In this document: positions 31,332 through 40,368 of the stretch, piece by piece | Layout: each line of letters begins with the position of its first letter | How positions within the stretch are numbered: the first letter of the stretch is position 1 | DNA from: Clostridia bacterium | GTDB lineage: Bacteria; Bacillota; Clostridia; Christensenellales; CAG-138 | DNA length: 42,858 bases | Reading direction: 5' to 3' | Assembly: GCA_016293975.1 (NCBI GenBank) | Contig: JAEDCW010000007.1 | Coordinates: 1 to 42,858, forward strand | Program-made: the position numbers and the translations under genes | Notes under the pieces: generated by a model | Told to the model about the DNA's origin: nothing | The model's database searches: none | What the model saw: the letters and a program-made list of their open reading frames with translations, nothing else

Positions 31332-34109
31332 TCATGTTACTATCTCGACACTGCTTCCGCCCGATGCGTTTTTCCGCACTATCAACTGCTTTTCTATGCG
31401 TTCACGCAATTCTCCCACGTGCGATATTATGCCTACGAGCCTATTGCCGCAAGTGAGGTCCATAAGCACTTTTATCGCCTGCGAAAGCGCATCGCCGCTC
31501 AGCGAACCGAAGCCCTCGTCGACAAACATGGTATCGAGCTTTATACCGCCTGCGCCTGACTGTATCTCGTCGGAAAGCCCCAATGCGAGCGACAGCGACG
31601 CCATGAACGACTCGCCTCCCGACAGCGTGCTGACGCTCCTCGCGGAACCGTTATAGTGATCCAGCACATCTATCTCAAGGCCGCTCTGGCTTTGCCTTGA
31701 ATTACCTTCCTTGCGTCTTCTAAGCTCGTACTGTCCTTCTGACATCACCATAAATCGCTTGCTTGCGCGCGCGAGAATCCTGTCAAAACAGGTCATCTGC
31801 ACATACGTTTCGAGCGCTATCTTTTCCCTGCCCGTCACAGTGCCCGACGCCGTTGCCGCTAGGGGACCCACGAGCTTTAACCTCTCGTCTGTTTCAAGAA
31901 TCGCCCTGCAATCCAAAGTGAGTGCATCGTATGCCGCTGTATTCGCGGCTATGCGCTTTGTAAGCTGCTCGGCTGCAAGCGAAAGCTCCTCCTGCCTCGC
32001 ATATAACCTGTCGTAGTCCGCCCTAACCGCCGCTTCATCCACGGGTGCGGCACTCATAAGCTCGTTTTGAAGCGACTCTATACTTCCTAAGAGCTTCGCC
32101 CTTTGCGCCTCTTTTTGCTCGGCAAGCATCTTTGCGCCGTTTATCGCGCTCTCGATTCTGCTCTTTTTCGATGTAAGTGCAGCTATCTCATTGAGTGCGG
32201 CGTCGAGACTCTCGTACTTAAGCGAACCGATAAGCTCACTTAGCTTTTCTTCCCGGTGCTTGATGTCGGCACTTAGCGCAACTATCCCCTTTTCGACATC
32301 GGCAATTTCTCTCCGGCGGGCGTCCGTCTTTTCTTCAAGCTCGCTCGTATGCTTCTCAAGTTGTATCTTTCGCTTTGCCCTCGTCTCCTCGACAGCTATC
32401 CGCGACTCGATATCCCTTGCGTATTCGGAGAGCGTCATCTTGTGCTGTACTATATTTTTGGGTATCTCGGCGTTCTCACAAGCCCCGAAAAGCTCATATG
32501 CATTTTTAATGACAAAATCGCGCTTCTGCTCATACTGTCCGTTTATGCCGCTCGCCTCTGCGTTGCATTTCTCCGCAACCGACTGAGCCCTGTCGAGTCG
32601 CTCTTTGAGCTTATCGAGCTCCTCCTCGGTAGGCGCGTGCTGCGTGAGCTGAGCCGGGGCGGGGTGAGTCAGTGAGCCGCAGACAGGACAGGGGCTGTTT
32701 TCACTAAGCGTCTGTGCAAGTATGCCCGCGCGCTCGTCCATAATACGCCTGTAACTTTGAGTGTACTCAGCGTTTAGCCGTGCGACCTCATCCGCAGCGG
32801 CGGTGTATTTCTCGGTTGCCGCCTTTTTTTGCTTAAACAGTTTCTTCAGTTCATCATACGCGGTACTCAGCTCATCGAGCTTCTTTCGTCTCTCCTCGAG
32901 CGCATCCCTTTCAGCCACAAGCTTCGCCCTCGCTTCGCCTGCATCCTGCATTTCTTTCAGCTCGTCCCTTTGCGCCTTGAGCAGACTCTCGCGCTCTGCT
33001 TGCTCGCTTTTTTTTGTTTTGAGTTTTTCTTCCTCGGCGCGCAGTTCAAGTTTGAGCCGCGTTATTTCCGGTCTTATGCCTTCAAGCTCCATGTAGCGGG
33101 GCAGAGCTGTGTTTTCGACCGCGATAGCATCGGTAAGCTCGGCGAGCTCGTCTGTATGTGAGTTTGCCTCAATAAGCGCGGTATTTGCCTCTGCCAGATT
33201 GCTCTCCGCGACTGCGAGCTCCTGTCTGCTCCTTTCGAGCGACTCTAATAGCTTCTTTTGCGCCTGCGCCCTGCCGAGCTCCGTGCTCAACGCATCGAGT
33301 TCCCTTTGCAGTTGCTTGGATTGGCCGTCACAATCGCGCTTTTTCCTGCCGTCCTCCTCGATGAGCTTACCCACAAGCTCTACTATCGTTTCATAGTCTC
33401 CCGAGGCTGTGACCTCCTGCCTTGCCGCCTCGATTTGACTCGCTATTGCACCGTCGTCTGGCAGAGAAATGGCGTTCAAATCCCGCTTAATACAATCTCT
33501 CCTGTTGTTTCTGTCGGCTTTTAACCTGTTGTTTTCCTCGGAGAGCATCTCCTCAAGCCGCTTATACATATCGGTCTTGAATATGCTCCTAAGTATCTTG
33601 ATTCTGTCCGCAGTCGAAGCCATAAGGAGCTTTAGGAAGTCCCCCTGCGCGATCATGGCTATCTGGGAAAACTGCTCCTTGTCTATGCCCAGTATGGCTA
33701 CTATTTCCCTCGTGACATCCGTGTATTTTGTTATAACTCTGCCGTCGGGAAGTTCAAGTGTCGCAGACTGCGCCTGTGCCGTGAGCCTGCTGTCCCCACG
33801 CTTTGCCGGCCTTTCGTACATGGGGTTGCGTTTGACTTTGTAGAGCTTGTCCCTGTAGATGAAGTCGAGCTCGACCTCCGTAGGCGTTTCTGGGGATGCG
33901 TATTTGGAGCGCAGGAGCTTTGTCTCGCGCCTGTCTCCGCTCGCCTCACCGTAAAGTGCAAAGGAAATGGCGTCAAATATAGTAGTCTTGCCTGCGCCTG
34001 TGTCACCCGCAATCAGATACAGACCGCTCTCTCCGAGCTTAGCCATATCTATCTCCGTCACGCCGCTGTACGGTCCGAATGCCGATAGCTTCAGTTTTAC
34101 GGGTCTCAT
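31332..34109 (-). CDS. sbcC: Exonuclease subunit SbcC
   Basis: A 925-residue SMC-like ATPase. Walker A is GDTGAGKTT (35-43) and the Q-loop region is IAMIAQGDFLKLL. Long coiled coils flank a zinc hook CPVCG at about residue 474. The C-terminal lobe has the signature STLSGGESFMASLSLAL and Walker B TMFVDEGFGSLS. With SbcD it opens hairpins and processes double-strand breaks. The ATG overlaps the sbcD stop (ATGA). The length is within the family's range and no frame break was found. Confidence 0.97.
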   Translation of the reverse strand: MRPVKLKLSAFGPYSGVTEIDMAKLGESGLYLIAGDTGAGKTTIFDAISFALYGEASGDRRETKLLRSKYASPETPTEVELDFIYRDKLYKVKRNPMYERPAKRGDSRLTAQAQSATLELPDGRVITKYTDVTREIVAILGIDKEQFSQIAMIAQGDFLKLLMASTADRIKILRSIFKTDMYKRLEEMLSEENNRLKADRNNRRDCIKRDLNAISLPDDGAIASQIEAARQEVTASGDYETIVELVGKLIEEDGRKKRDCDGQSKQLQRELDALSTELGRAQAQKKLLESLERSRQELAVAESNLAEANTALIEANSHTDELAELTDAIAVENTALPRYMELEGIRPEITRLKLELRAEEEKLKTKKSEQAERESLLKAQRDELKEMQDAGEARAKLVAERDALEERRKKLDELSTAYDELKKLFKQKKAATEKYTAAADEVARLNAEYTQSYRRIMDERAGILAQTLSENSPCPVCGSLTHPAPAQLTQHAPTEEELDKLKERLDRAQSVAEKCNAEASGINGQYEQKRDFVIKNAYELFGACENAEIPKNIVQHKMTLSEYARDIESRIAVEETRAKRKIQLEKHTSELEEKTDARRREIADVEKGIVALSADIKHREEKLSELIGSLKYESLDAALNEIAALTSKKSRIESAINGAKMLAEQKEAQRAKLLGSIESLQNELMSAAPVDEAAVRADYDRLYARQEELSLAAEQLTKRIAANTAAYDALTLDCRAILETDERLKLVGPLAATASGTVTGREKIALETYVQMTCFDRILARASKRFMVMSEGQYELRRRKEGNSRQSQSGLEIDVLDHYNGSARSVSTLSGGESFMASLSLALGLSDEIQSGAGGIKLDTMFVDEGFGSLSGDALSQAIKVLMDLTCGNRLVGIISHVGELRERIEKQLIVRKNASGGSSVEIVT

Positions 34110-35242
34110 GCTTCCTCCTTCATCCTGTCAAAAAGCTCTGCGCAATACCTCTTCTGCTCTGCGGTCATCTCCCTGTCGTTTTGCAGTCTAAACAGGTCAC
34201 ACACGAGCTCGAGCGGACTTTTCTCCTCGAGGTCCTGCATGGGGGTTATCTCCGCCTCGCTCCTCGTCCTCGCGTTGTCGTAATCCAGCTTCAACAGATA
34301 CCTGTATATCGTCCTGAGCCTGCCTATGGCGTCCGGCACATCATCCTCGTCGGTGAGCGTTATGTGAAGCAGCTCATCGCGAAGCCCCGTGTCCGCATAG
34401 TAGCTCCTCGCTGCAATCTCGTCGTAGGTACCCCTTATCTCGCGTATCTCCCTAAGGGACTTTATAGGATACTCTTTAATGTGGAGCTCGCCTTTTCCCG
34501 TAAGCTCGACCATTGTAAACGTCTTATTGTGCGATGCTTCCGAGAATGAGTATTTTAGCGGCGTACCGCAGTAGCGGACGTGCGGCGCACCTGCAATCTG
34601 CGCCCTGTGTATGTGCCCGAGTGCCACATAGTCAAACCCGTCAAACACCGATGCATCGCAATTATCCGCTCCGCCTACGGATATCTCCTCGGATTCACTC
34701 CTCTGTGCGCCCGTCACAAACTGGTGCGTCACGAGCACATTCAAAGCGCTGTAATCGATGTCCGCATTTTGTATTGCACAGCGCAGAGCATCAGTATACG
34801 AAGTTATGTCCGCATCGGGGTAAAACCGTTTTACATTTGAAGGCTTAATAAACGGGAGCAAATAGAAGTTGACGTCTGTCTCTCCGTCCGAAAGCGTTAT
34901 CGGAAAAAGTGTGCCATCGTAGACGGACGCTATATGAACTCCGCTCTTTGCGATGAGCTTAGACGCAAAAGAGAGCCTCTCCGCGGAATCGTGATTGCCG
35001 CTTATTATAAGCGTAGGAACGCCCAATTCCGACAGCTCGTTTAAAAAGCCGTCGAACATTATTACCGCCTCGGTAGACGGTATGGATTTGTCGTATACAT
35101 CTCCGGCAATGAGTATCGCATCGGGGTGCTCCTCGCGCACGAGCCGGATAATCTGTGCCAAAATAAAGCGTTGGTCCTCTATCAGCGATAGCTCACCGAG
35201 CCGTCTCCCCAAATGCAAATCGGATAAGTGCAGAAACCTCAT
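34106..35242 (-). CDS. sbcD: Exonuclease subunit SbcD
   Basis: A 378-residue Mre11-type nuclease. Metallophosphatase motifs are HLSDLHLGR (I), AGDVYDKSIP (II), ISGNHDSAERL (III), TH in LVTHQFV (IV) and LGHIHRAQ (V), so the active site is complete. The start at 35242 (MRFLHLSDLH) overlaps the AlkD-like stop as ATGA; the ATG at 35251 is less likely. The three-gene order alkD-sbcD-sbcC forms a DNA-repair operon. Confidence 0.97.
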   Translation of the reverse strand: MRFLHLSDLHLGRRLGELSLIEDQRFILAQIIRLVREEHPDAILIAGDVYDKSIPSTEAVIMFDGFLNELSELGVPTLIISGNHDSAERLSFASKLIAKSGVHIASVYDGTLFPITLSDGETDVNFYLLPFIKPSNVKRFYPDADITSYTDALRCAIQNADIDYSALNVLVTHQFVTGAQRSESEEISVGGADNCDASVFDGFDYVALGHIHRAQIAGAPHVRYCGTPLKYSFSEASHNKTFTMVELTGKGELHIKEYPIKSLREIREIRGTYDEIAARSYYADTGLRDELLHITLTDEDDVPDAIGRLRTIYRYLLKLDYDNARTRSEAEITPMQDLEEKSPLELVCDLFRLQNDREMTAEQKRYCAELFDRMKEEA

Positions 35243-35934
35243 AAATTCCATCCCCTGTACCTGAGACTCCTCAAATACGCCTTTGTGTCATCGTCTATAC
35301 AGCAGCTTTCGACCGCCTTCTGTATGGCCTTTGAATGTACCCACGGGCTGAGCTTGCGCTCCGCAAGGTACGGCAGTGTAGCCTCATATTGCTTTGTGAG
35401 CGCCGTTGTAAAGTACCACGCCTGCATCATCTTTATGTAATACTCGTCCCTGTCTACGTCGCAGACGAGCCTGTTTATTTCGTCCGAAAACCTGTCGTCA
35501 AGGAAATAACGCATGAGCATACCTATTGCAAAGCGCACCGTGTACTCCCTCTCGGACAAAAGCCAGACGAGTATCCTATCATAGAGCGCATCGAGATTTT
35601 TCTTAAACGCTTTGGGTGAAAGCGAATCGCAGGTCGCCCAGTTATCTATCTGCGGCAAGAAGCGCTCCGCCTCCCGCAGTGCCTCGTCGAAGTCCTTAAT
35701 CATACAAATCAACGTCGCATGCAGATTCACTTCCTCATAGTAAAAATGCTCGGCCTTGGCGATATGCTCGTGTGCCTCGGGTGTTCCGAAATATTCTTTT
35801 GCAAGCTTTCGTATCCGGGGCGTGCGTACGCCTATTATCCTCTCTCGCGGCATTGTTGGTATAAGCTTTGCTATAAAGTCGCCGTATTTTTCGTCCTTTA
35901 AGTTCAAAAGCTCGGTGGTTATCAATGAATCCAT
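35239..35934 (-). CDS. AlkD-type DNA alkylation repair glycosylase
   Basis: A 231-residue all-helical HEAT-repeat protein of the AlkC/AlkD superfamily, which removes bulky or cationic alkylated bases. Family marks are VRTPRIRKLAKEYFG, the central IDNWATCDSL with the catalytic-site Asp and Trp, and KMMQAWYFTTALTKQ. It is first in the operon with sbcD and sbcC, suggesting joint expression of base-lesion and break repair. The ATG at 35934 was kept because the family begins close to this point. Confidence 0.92.
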   Translation of the reverse strand: MDSLITTELLNLKDEKYGDFIAKLIPTMPRERIIGVRTPRIRKLAKEYFGTPEAHEHIAKAEHFYYEEVNLHATLICMIKDFDEALREAERFLPQIDNWATCDSLSPKAFKKNLDALYDRILVWLLSEREYTVRFAIGMLMRYFLDDRFSDEINRLVCDVDRDEYYIKMMQAWYFTTALTKQYEATLPYLAERKLSPWVHSKAIQKAVESCCIDDDTKAYLRSLRYRGWNL

Positions 35935-36242
35935 GCGCTTTGCCTTTCGCTTGCAGATAGTAACTTAAGTATATCAAAGCAAGCGCCCAATTACATCCGT
36001 AATTTCCCATTCGATGTGCAAATGTACTGAATTCGGTGCTTTGTACATAAAGAAAGGACGGCTGCCTCTGCCGTCCCGGGCGTGTGCCCAAAAGATGTGT
36101 TGATGTCGTATGTATTGGCTTTTTGTATAAGCATAGTAACATACGAAATGTACCAAATACGGTGCATTTAGCCCGTTTGGATAATTTTTGTGCAAACTGC
36201 CGTCGTGCTTATTGGCATGGTCGGCACGACTACGGCACCGCA
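35935..36242. other. Intergenic region with direct repeat and kdpE terminator
   Basis: No gene seen. An intrinsic terminator for the kdpE side reads GGACGGC-AGAGGCA-GCCGTCC-TTTCTTT on the minus strand (36047-36076). A 23-bp imperfect direct repeat (19 of 23 matches) occurs at 36020-36042 and 36146-36168, both with ATGTAC...CGGTGC. A further stem GTCGTGC/GCACGAC lies near 36200-36230. Confidence 0.6.
36047..36076 (-). terminator. Intrinsic terminator of the kdpDE-like operon
   Basis: Perfect 7-bp stem GGACGGC/GCCGTCC with a 7-base loop, followed by TTTCTTT on the minus strand, about 165 bp beyond the kdpE stop. Confidence 0.75.
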
Positions 36243-36956
36243 TTAGTACTGCTCGTTTTCGTCCAACATCCTGTATCCCACGCCGAGCTCGTTGTGGATG
36301 TAGCGATGCATGAGATCTCCATGCAGCTTTCTACGAATGTTTGACATGTTGACCTGAAGCTTTTTGATGCTTCCGTCGTCTGTAGCGCCCCAAATGGCCT
36401 TGATTATGCTTGAATAGGTGAGTACCTTGCCCCTGTTTTCCGCAAGCAATACCAATATGTTGTATTCCGTCTGTGTCAGCTTTACCTCCTCGCCTCTGGC
36501 AAAAATCCGTCTGCTGTCGTAATTTATGCTAAGGTTTCCTATCGTAAGCGTATCAGAAGGTGCGGAATCGCTGCCATTGGCATTGCCCCTGTTTCTAAGG
36601 GCAGCTCGTACCCTCGCAAGGAGCTCTGCCGTGCTGAAGGGCTTTGTTATGTAGTCGTTTGCGCCCAAATCGAGCGCCTGTACCTTGTCGTTCTCGCCCA
36701 TGCGTGCAGAAAGTATCAGTATCGGCGCCGACGAGGTTTCCCTTACGGCTTTTACCACATCGAGTCCATCGCCGTCCGGAAGCCCCAGGTCGAGTATCAT
36801 CAAATCGGGATTGTGCGACCTGAAAAGAAGCATTCCCTCTGCGGCAGTACGCGCTGTAAGTACCTGATAATCCTTCGCTTCGAGCATTGTCGCCATAAAA
36901 CTAAGAATATTTCCCTCATCCTCTACAACGAGCACTCTATATCTATTCTGTGCCAT
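36243..36956 (-). CDS. kdpE: KdpE-like response regulator
   Basis: A 237-residue OmpR/PhoB-family regulator. The receiver has the acidic pair in VVEDEG, phospho-acceptor Asp56 (LMILDLGLPDGDG), Thr/Ser switch LILSAR and Lys105 (YITKPF). The C-terminal winged helix ends in KKLQVNMSNIRRKL...GVGYRML. It overlaps the kinase gene by 14 bp. KdpE normally activates the kdpFABC potassium pump, but no kdp pump gene is in the window, so another target is possible. Confidence 0.9.
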   Translation of the reverse strand: MAQNRYRVLVVEDEGNILSFMATMLEAKDYQVLTARTAAEGMLLFRSHNPDLMILDLGLPDGDGLDVVKAVRETSSAPILILSARMGENDKVQALDLGANDYITKPFSTAELLARVRAALRNRGNANGSDSAPSDTLTIGNLSINYDSRRIFARGEEVKLTQTEYNILVLLAENRGKVLTYSSIIKAIWGATDDGSIKKLQVNMSNIRRKLHGDLMHRYIHNELGVGYRMLDENEQY

Positions 36957-38013
36957 CGTTCATTTCCTCCAAAGCCAACGAAAATCTGAATACAGCGCCT
37001 CCGCCTATCGCATCGTAAGCGTCGATCTCACCGTCGTGTGCCTTAATAATGCTTGAACATACCGACAAGCCTATACCCATGTTGTGCTTGTTCGCATCGG
37101 AGCGCCTTCCTATTCCCTCGAAGTAATCCGCAAACAGCCTCGACCGCACATCCCTCGGCACACCGCAACCGTCATCCTTAACCTCAAACACGGCCATGTC
37201 GCCGCGGATCATCACGCTAAGCGTTATAACCGTATGACCTGTCGCGTGTTCCACGGCATTTTGCAGCATATTGAGAAGAACCTGCTCTATGAGCAATGGG
37301 TCCATTGGTATGTATACGAATTCATCGGGTATATCGGTTTTAACCGTCTCCGTTGGATATTTGCGGCTGAACTTGATAAGTACGGAATCTATCAGCTCCT
37401 CGAGCGGCACCGATTTTTTTACGAGCCTCACATTGTCCCCGTCAAGCTTTGTGACCGAAAGCAGGTTTTCGACCATATTGATGAGCCAAAGTGAATCCTC
37501 CTGTATGTCGCCTAAGAGCTTTTCTCTCTGTTCTTGCGTAAGTACCCGGTAGTTTTCTAAAATTGCGGAGCTCGCACCGTATATCGATGTCAGCGGAGTT
37601 CTGAGATCGTGCGATATCGCCCTTAGCAGGTTTGCCCTAAGCTTCTCCTTTCTCGCCTCCTCCTCCGCCTTTCTTTTGCTGTTCACCTGTGCGATCAACG
37701 ATGTAGTTGCCAAAGCGACCACCAGCATTATAATCGCGCGAACGAGATTTTCGACGATGACAAAATTGAATTCAAAAAACGGATAAGTAAAATAAAAATT
37801 GACGAGTGCAACCGCAGCTACGGATGCGGCCGGCCCCCAAAAGCGTTTCCTTGTAACGATTGAAATTATGAAAACCGCAAACAAAAATATCATAGAAACC
37901 AAGTCTTTCGTTTCCATAACATTCTGGATAAGCACATTTATTGCGAAAGCCGCGAACAGTATGCCTATTGTAAGCAGTGCATCCGCGAGCCAAACGTCCC
38001 ACACCCTCTTCAT
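36943..38013 (-). CDS. KdpD-like sensor histidine kinase lacking the N-terminal Kdp/Usp domains
   Basis: A 356-residue kinase. Four membrane segments (about residues 10-115) match the DUF4118 module of KdpD, followed by HisKA with the phospho-acceptor His in LRAISHDLRTPLTSIYG and an ATPase domain (NMLQNAVEHA, DDGCGVP, GIGLSV). Full KdpD has about 400 extra N-terminal residues for potassium and c-di-AMP sensing; these are absent and nothing upstream encodes them. The start at 38013 (MKRVWDVW) has GGAGG 4 nt away, with a longer in-frame ATG at 38046 less likely. Confidence 0.9.
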   Translation of the reverse strand: MKRVWDVWLADALLTIGILFAAFAINVLIQNVMETKDLVSMIFLFAVFIISIVTRKRFWGPAASVAAVALVNFYFTYPFFEFNFVIVENLVRAIIMLVVALATTSLIAQVNSKRKAEEEARKEKLRANLLRAISHDLRTPLTSIYGASSAILENYRVLTQEQREKLLGDIQEDSLWLINMVENLLSVTKLDGDNVRLVKKSVPLEELIDSVLIKFSRKYPTETVKTDIPDEFVYIPMDPLLIEQVLLNMLQNAVEHATGHTVITLSVMIRGDMAVFEVKDDGCGVPRDVRSRLFADYFEGIGRRSDANKHNMGIGLSVCSSIIKAHDGEIDAYDAIGGGAVFRFSLALEEMNDGTE

Positions 38014-38123
38014 AATCCCTCCATATACAAGTATACATATATGCAAGCTAAATTTCAGTTAAGAAAGGATGTTCTACCCCTAAGATATTTGGATTTTTGA
38101 CACGAATTGCTGTAACTTCCTCG

Positions 38124-38528
38124 TCACTTTCTGTCGTTATATATGCTAAGCAATGTATCATATGATATGCCTCCGCTCACTATAAGCAAGTTTTGAGACT
38201 CGTTGCCCGTCCTGCATATTCCGTTTGAATCTATGTAATAAGATGCAACCTTCGTCTGTCCCTCAAAGAAATGTATGCAGAACATGTCCTCCATGCCCAT
38301 TGCGACATCCTCGTCACAGCTCTGATACTTAAGGGAGTTGTAGCCCTCTGCGAGCAATGCGAGCGTATCCTCGTCCGTACATTGGCAAACTTCGGGGCTC
38401 GTGCCGAAGTAAATGTTAACTTGTGTCGGGGAAATAGCCTTTGTGGATTTGACACCAGCCGTATGTATACAGCCACAGAGCATAAGTAATGTCACTGTCA
38501 GGGCGAGCACTATAGATATCCTTTTCAT
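38124..38528 (-). CDS. Small lipoprotein of unknown function
   Basis: A 134-residue protein. The N-terminus MKRISIVLALTVTLLMLCGC is a signal peptide with lipobox LCGC. The mature part has four further cysteines (VCQC, SCDE, CIHFF, ICRTG). I recognise no family. ATG 38528 lies 4-5 nt from GGGAGG, while the longer frame to 38594 would bury the signal peptide. It lies just upstream of the kdpDE-like genes on the same strand, 110 bp away, so a sensory link is possible but unproved. Confidence 0.82.
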   Translation of the reverse strand: MKRISIVLALTVTLLMLCGCIHTAGVKSTKAISPTQVNIYFGTSPEVCQCTDEDTLALLAEGYNSLKYQSCDEDVAMGMEDMFCIHFFEGQTKVASYYIDSNGICRTGNESQNLLIVSGGISYDTLLSIYNDRK

Positions 38529-38600
38529 GTTACCTCCCACGATCCTTTTATCTGACAATCGAGCGGCCCATGTGTTTGAGCCGCTCGCAATCAAATTTTA

Positions 38601-39533
38601 TCAGTTAGCCGTGCGCTTTGATATTCCCTTTATCGAGGATACTACCCAGTCGAACTCGGATGCCGTAACTACGCTGCCGCAGTATTCACACTGTGAAGAG
38701 TAGTTGAGGTCGAGCGGAGCACCGCACTTCGGGCATGACGCCGCCTTTGTATCCTTTGTCTGTACCTGAGTGAGCACGCCTGCTTTTCTTATCACGGTCC
38801 ACTCGTATTCCAAGAATATGTCCTTCTTGGGATCGCCGCTCACTACCTCTCCGGTATCGTCCTTTACGTTATAGTCGTTGATACGGGTGCGCAGTCTCGC
38901 CGTCAGTATGTCGAGCTCGGGCGTGGATGAGTAGCTTGTAAGTACCACACTAAGCACTGCGATGTTATCGACCTTGTTTGTTATGCCGTTGCGTATGTAC
39001 TCATCGAGCTGATTTCTGAGCTGATTGTACAAGCCGTCAGCAAGGTATGGGCGCATGGGATCGAGCTTCTTGGCTTCCCAGCTCTCCTGCAATCTTACAT
39101 AGATATTTGCGAGCTTCTCTGTCAACATCGCCTCCGAGAACGCCGGGTCTTTTTCGCGGAGCACTGCAAGCGAAGCTGTATTCATAGCAGCAGTTTGACC
39201 GCCGGGCATATTAGTCCTCCTATTGGCAGAGTTTCCTTTGTTGTTCTTGCCCTTAAGAGCAACAATGACAATGACCACAAATATGATAGCGATTACTACT
39301 ACATCTGATAAATCGTACACCCCGGAACTTCCGGAGCTTCCACTGCCTGAATAACTGCTGTCCCAGTCGGAGTCACCCCAGTCTGAATCGCCCCAATCCG
39401 AGCTTCCGCCCCAGTCGCCGCCGAAATCCGAGCCGCCGCCAAAACCGCCCGCATCAGCAAGACCGGTTATAGGCAATACTATCATCGCAACAATAAGAAG
39501 CATCGCCACAACCAAACCAATCCTCTTATGCAT
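38601..39533 (-). CDS. Tim44-like domain membrane protein with zinc ribbon
   Basis: A 310-residue protein. A signal peptide (1-26) precedes a Gly/Ser/Asp/Trp-rich stretch with WGDSDWGDSDW repeats (about 38-66), a transmembrane helix (about 77-93), a Tim44-like domain (about 120-265; SEAMLTEKLANIYVRLQESW) and a C-terminal zinc ribbon (CPKCGAPLD...CEYCGSV). This arrangement is known in Firmicutes proteins annotated as TIM44-like; the function is unclear. The ATG has GGAGG 6 nt upstream. The zinc ribbon is expected to be cytoplasmic if only one helix remains after signal cleavage. Confidence 0.88.
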   Translation of the reverse strand: MHKRIGLVVAMLLIVAMIVLPITGLADAGGFGGGSDFGGDWGGSSDWGDSDWGDSDWDSSYSGSGSSGSSGVYDLSDVVVIAIIFVVIVIVALKGKNNKGNSANRRTNMPGGQTAAMNTASLAVLREKDPAFSEAMLTEKLANIYVRLQESWEAKKLDPMRPYLADGLYNQLRNQLDEYIRNGITNKVDNIAVLSVVLTSYSSTPELDILTARLRTRINDYNVKDDTGEVVSGDPKKDIFLEYEWTVIRKAGVLTQVQTKDTKAASCPKCGAPLDLNYSSQCEYCGSVVTASEFDWVVSSIKGISKRTAN

Positions 39534-39561
39534 TACACACCTCCAAATATATCATAAAAGT

Positions 39562-40197
39562 TTACCATTCTGGACACTTTTCCGCAATAGCCTGTTTTTT
39601 TGCAGAAAGTAAGCGCAGTGCGTCGAATATCATCGCACCGTGGTCGCTTGCTATGTCGCTGCTTATGCACTCCGTCTTGTCGCAAAGTCCCTGCGTATTG
39701 AGCTTCAGCACGGCTTCAAGCCTTGTCTCACCCGTTAGCGTAAGCTTATAGATCGCGTCCGAATCGACATCGTTTGGCAGGCGCTCCGCATTTACCTCGA
39801 ATAGCACCGCATCTGCGGCATCGTCGGCGGCTTTCGCGTTTATATTCTCAATAAATGCCGTGTACAGCACGCTTATTACCCTCGTCCTCGGGTCCCTGTT
39901 TACGTCGCCGTATGCACCCACCTGATAGAAATACGTGTCCGTTACGCCCGTCTCCTCGAAAAGCTCCCTTGCGGCACAACTCTCTAAGTTCTCCTCCATC
40001 TCGAGAAAACCCCCGGGCAATGCATAGCCGCCTATAAACGGGTGGTTCGCCCTCTTTATCATCAATATGCAGAGCTTATCGCCTACGATTGTGAATGTCG
40101 CCATGTCCGTCGTGACAGACGGGTGACGGTATTTGTTTTCGTCATACTGCGCCAGGAACTGCGCCTCGGTCAAACCTTCTTTGTTCCTTTTTTCCAT
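39562..40197 (-). CDS. NUDIX hydrolase
   Basis: A 211-residue protein. The Nudix box is complete: GGFLEMEENLESCAARELFE followed by ETGV, fitting GX5EX7REUXEEXGU. Such enzymes hydrolyse nucleoside diphosphates linked to other groups; the sequence around VTTDMATFTIVGDKLCILMI resembles the NrtR/ADP-ribose-type N-terminus, but no winged-helix DNA-binding domain is obvious. The start at 40197 (MEKRNKEGL) is preceded by GGGAGACG; the ATG at 40233 lacks a binding site. It is divergent from spoIIE. Confidence 0.92.
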   Translation of the reverse strand: MEKRNKEGLTEAQFLAQYDENKYRHPSVTTDMATFTIVGDKLCILMIKRANHPFIGGYALPGGFLEMEENLESCAARELFEETGVTDTYFYQVGAYGDVNRDPRTRVISVLYTAFIENINAKAADDAADAVLFEVNAERLPNDVDSDAIYKLTLTGETRLEAVLKLNTQGLCDKTECISSDIASDHGAMIFDALRLLSAKKQAIAEKCPEW

Positions 40198-40303
40198 ATA
40201 CGTCTCCCAAATGACAGTTTTTGTGTGCCTCATCGCTGTGAATTCCGACTATGCTTCAACAAGCGACAATTAAAGTTTTCCTCTGACAGAAATAGTAATC
40301 CCA

Positions 40304-40337
40304 TTCGACTGCTTTTGCAACCGTTTTGTCCGATAAT
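40304..40337 (+). promoter_or_regulatory. Possible Spo0A-dependent promoter of spoIIE
   Basis: TTCGACT (40304-40310), one mismatch from the 0A box TTCGACA, lies 21 bp before a GATAAT -10-like box (40332-40337). Spo0A-activated sigma-A promoters such as spoIIE of Bacillus have a long spacer and 0A boxes near -35, which fits this layout. A single imperfect box is weak evidence. Confidence 0.35.
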
Positions 40338-40368
40338 GAATACCTACAAACACACATCGGAGGGCACT

